Part shown: positions 61,844 through 64,000 of the stretch, piece after piece
Position numbering within the stretch: the stretch's first letter is position 1
Layout: each line of letters starts with the position of its first letter
Origin: Celeribacter arenosi
GTDB lineage: Bacteria > Pseudomonadota > Alphaproteobacteria > Rhodobacterales > Rhodobacteraceae
DNA: 64,000 bases
Reading direction: 5' to 3'
NCBI RefSeq assembly: GCF_039539485.1
Contig: NZ_BAABDF010000007.1
Span: 496,001 to 560,000, forward strand
Notes under the pieces: generated by a model
Told to the model about the DNA's origin: nothing
Seen by the model: only the letters and a program-made list of their open reading frames with translations
The model's database searches: none
Position numbers and translations under genes: made by a program

Positions 61844-62167
61844 ATGACCAAAATTACATATGTCGAGTTCGGTGGCACCGAACATGTCGTGGACGTGCCT
61901 AACGGGCGCACTGTTATGGAAGGCGCGCGCGACAACGGCATTCCGGGCATCGACGCGGATTGTGGCGGGGCCTGCGCCTGTTCAACCTGCCATGTGTATG
62001 TCGCGCCCGACTGGGTGGAAAAACTCCCGCCCCGCGACCCGATGGAAGAGGACATGCTCGATTTCGCGTTCGAGCCCGATCCCGAACGTTCGCGCCTGAC
62101 GTGCCAGTTGAAAGTCACGGACGCGCTCGAAGGTCTCGTCGTCCAGATCCCCGAAAAGCAGATTTGA
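61844..62167 (+). CDS. [2Fe-2S] ferredoxin, adrenodoxin type
   Basis: 107 residues. Cluster ligands Cys40, Cys46, Cys49 and Cys87 in C-x5-C-x2-C-x37-C spacing (DCGGACACSTC ... RLTC). Acts as an electron carrier, for instance for a cytochrome P450 or Fe-S biogenesis. Its stop overlaps the start of the next gene. Confidence 0.95.
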   Translation: MTKITYVEFGGTEHVVDVPNGRTVMEGARDNGIPGIDADCGGACACSTCHVYVAPDWVEKLPPRDPMEEDMLDFAFEPDPERSRLTCQLKVTDALEGLVVQIPEKQI

Positions 62168-62898
62168 TGCGCGGGCTCGCCCTCATTGCAATGCTGATGG
62201 CAGAGGCGGCGGGGGCCGAAATCCTGTCCGCGAGGTATATGGAGCCGACCGGGGTGTACGGTCACGGCGCAATCCCGGGCGGGGAATATGGCGGGCTCGA
62301 AGTGCGCCTGTCGCCCGACCGCGTGCTCGGCGTCGGCACATATGACAACGTCTATGAGGACACGAAGCCCCGGCTCGCCGATCTTGATGGCGATGGCACA
62401 GTGGAACTGGTGACGGTCATTTCCTATTTCGACCGTGGCGCGGCGATCCGTGTGTTTGATGAGGTGGATTCCCCCGATCACCCGTTGGGCACGACCCTCG
62501 GCGTTGTGGCCGAGACAGCCCCCATCGGGCGCCGCTACCGGTGGCTGTCCATCGCAGGCATCGCCGATTTTGATGGCAACGGGCGCATGGACATCGCCTA
62601 TGTCGACCGACCGCATCTGGCGAAAGAGCTCGTGATCGTTGAGGCGCGCGGGTCGGGACCTGGGCTGACCTTGCACGAAACGGCCCGCGTCTCCGGACTA
62701 ACCAATCACCACCTCGGATCACCCGTTATCGAGGGCGGTGTGCGTGTCTGTGACGGTATGTACCCCGTCATTCTCACCGCCGATGCGAAGTGGAAAAACG
62801 TTGTCGAAAACCGCCTTTCGGGTGGGGAAATTGTCTCTACGCCCGTCGCGCCCTATACCGGACCTGATAGCTTCGCGCCGTTTTTGGACTGCGACTGA
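62167..62898 (+). CDS. Exported FG-GAP/VCBS-repeat-like protein
   Basis: 243 residues, ATG overlapping the ferredoxin stop (TGATG at 62165-62169). A short signal peptide (1-17, ends GAEI). Two calcium-like loops DLDGDGTVELV and DFDGNGRMDIAYVD are the FG-GAP repeat signature of a beta-propeller blade; two more cysteines near the C-terminus. Ligand unknown. Confidence 0.78.
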   Translation: MRGLALIAMLMAEAAGAEILSARYMEPTGVYGHGAIPGGEYGGLEVRLSPDRVLGVGTYDNVYEDTKPRLADLDGDGTVELVTVISYFDRGAAIRVFDEVDSPDHPLGTTLGVVAETAPIGRRYRWLSIAGIADFDGNGRMDIAYVDRPHLAKELVIVEARGSGPGLTLHETARVSGLTNHHLGSPVIEGGVRVCDGMYPVILTADAKWKNVVENRLSGGEIVSTPVAPYTGPDSFAPFLDCD

Positions 62899-63029
62899 CG
62901 CCTTTGGGAAACTTTTTCGCACGCATTCTGCCGTCTGGTTGCCAAACACTCTGTTTTTGCACTGGCATTCGGCGACCCATCTGACAAAACTCCCCGTCAC
63001 ATGACGACCCAAAGCCTGCAGGTACCCCG

Positions 63030-63914
63030 ATGACTTCATATGTGTTGACCGTCACTTGCCCATCAACGCGCGGCATCGTCGCGGCAATCTCTGGCAAGCT
63101 TGCCGAGCTGGGTTGCAACATCACCGACTCCGCGCAGTTTGATGATCCGGCGACACAGCAGTTTTTTATGCGGGTGAGCTTTGCGCCGGAAACCGGCCTG
63201 TCGCGGGACGCGGTCGCAGATGGGTTCGCACCCGTTGCAAAATCTATCGGCGCGACCTGGGCCATTCATGACGAAGCCGAAAAGATGAAGGTTGTCGTCA
63301 TGGTGTCGCGCTTCGGGCACTGCCTTAACGACCTTCTCTACCGTTGGCGGATCGGCGCGCTGCCAATCGATATCGTCGCGGTCATTTCGAACCATATGGA
63401 ATATCAGAAGGTTGTCGTGAACCATGACATCCCGTTCCATTGCATCAAGGTCACGAAAGAGAACAAGCCCAAGGCCGAGGCCGAAATCATGGCTGTGGTC
63501 GAGGAAACCGGCGCGGAATTGATCGTGTTGGCCCGCTACATGCAGATCCTGTCGGACGATATGTGCAAACAGATGTCGGGCCGGATCATCAACATCCACC
63601 ACTCTTTCCTGCCGTCATTCAAAGGCGCGAACCCCTATAAACAGGCGTTCGAGAGGGGGGTGAAACTTATAGGGGCAACTGCGCATTATGTGACGGCCGA
63701 TCTCGATGAGGGGCCGATTATCGAACAGGACACGGTGCGTGTTACCCATGCACAAAGCCCCGAAGACTACGTGTCTCTCGGTCGCGATGTCGAGGCGCAG
63801 GTGTTTTCACGCGCAATCCATGCCCATATTCACCACCGTGTGTTTCTCAACGGAAATAAGACCGTGGTCTTCCCCGCAAGCCCGGGTGGATACGCGTCTG
63901 AGCGAATGGGCTAA
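63030..63914 (+). CDS. purU: Formyltetrahydrofolate deformylase
   Basis: 294 residues. N-terminal ACT domain (1-80), then the formyltransferase-like domain with the Asn-His-Asp group (ISNHMEYQ, IHHSFLPSFKG and DLDEGPIIEQD). Hydrolyses 10-formyl-THF to formate and THF, providing formate for purine synthesis or C1 balance. Possibly linked to the THF metabolism genes elsewhere; monocistronic here. Confidence 0.96.
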   Translation: MTSYVLTVTCPSTRGIVAAISGKLAELGCNITDSAQFDDPATQQFFMRVSFAPETGLSRDAVADGFAPVAKSIGATWAIHDEAEKMKVVVMVSRFGHCLNDLLYRWRIGALPIDIVAVISNHMEYQKVVVNHDIPFHCIKVTKENKPKAEAEIMAVVEETGAELIVLARYMQILSDDMCKQMSGRIINIHHSFLPSFKGANPYKQAFERGVKLIGATAHYVTADLDEGPIIEQDTVRVTHAQSPEDYVSLGRDVEAQVFSRAIHAHIHHRVFLNGNKTVVFPASPGGYASERMG

Positions 63915-64000
63915 GGCGCCGTTAACGATCCGCTAAAACGAGAAAAGGCACGCCATTCGAGCGCGCCCTTCCCGTGTACACGTGGAAATCGTGGCGTTCG
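63915..64000. other. Right edge, no gene seen
   Basis: 86 bases after the purU stop. No frame or hairpin of note is visible before the window ends. Confidence 0.4.

Noticed and set aside
1..64000. CRISPR arrays, insertion sequences, prophage, integrase or att sites
   Set aside because: No regularly spaced repeats, no transposase or integrase motif and no tRNA-flanking direct repeats were seen by eye.

Overview
The window is GC-rich chromosomal DNA from an alphaproteobacterium, most likely a member of the Rhodobacterales (Roseobacter/Rhodobacter group). This rests on gene content and order: divergent phaZ / phaC-phaP-phaR, hflK-hflC-DUF2065-degP, purA-DUF2842, thyA-folA, SdhE, DUF1194 and ImuA-type proteins, and LexA boxes of the alphaproteobacterial GTTC-N7-GTTC type. 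No species can be named from sequence alone. I see no insertion sequences, prophage or CRISPR array. Coding density is very high and several convergent gene pairs overlap at their stop codons.

Layout. 1-10 kb: tail of an unknown gene, an orphan Flp-type pilin, a GFA protein coupled to a rhomboid protease, tRNA-Leu(UAA), a lytic transglycosylase, metG, an orphan imuA with a LexA box, an aldo-keto reductase with two lipoproteins (one a lipocalin), an epimerase and a MATE exporter. 10-20 kb: aspartate aminotransferase, SdhE, a MarR regulator, a VWA (DUF1194) protein, gloA, thyA-folA, a GDSL esterase, cspA, a YffB/ArsC-like protein, then a minus-strand operon for a bufferin-type RiPP: precursor BufA1, MNIO enzyme BufB, partner BufC and a DoxX membrane protein. 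20-30 kb: thrS, two hydrolases (one with Asp at the nucleophile elbow), and the polyhydroxyalkanoate locus phaZ / phaC-phaP-phaR with CTGC-N3-GCAG operators, one of them inside the predicted phasin promoter. 29-41 kb: a class III aminotransferase and divergent LysR regulator, followed by a long minus-strand run made of a polar-amino-acid ABC transporter, two glutamine-synthetase-like gamma-glutamyl ligases, an amidotransferase, an FAD oxidase and a DegT aminotransferase. This looks like an uptake and gamma-glutamylation (Puu-like) catabolic route for an amine or amino acid.

41-64 kb: a TerB protein, a small membrane protein with an XRE regulator and a multi-repeat operator, PPK2, LysE/Lrp pair, PaiB, pyrG, secG, Ada, purA, a long acidic repeat-like protein, thiamine pyrophosphokinase, rpiA, glutathione reductase, hflKC, a DegP protease, a 131-residue fragment matching only the C-terminal OB-fold of the error-prone polymerase DnaE2 with its own perfect LexA box, ferredoxin, an FG-GAP protein and purU.

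The most notable items are the complete bufferin (MNIO RiPP) operon and the two separated SOS-controlled pieces of the ImuA-ImuB-DnaE2 mutasome. Functions come from recognised motifs and gene order, not from database searches.
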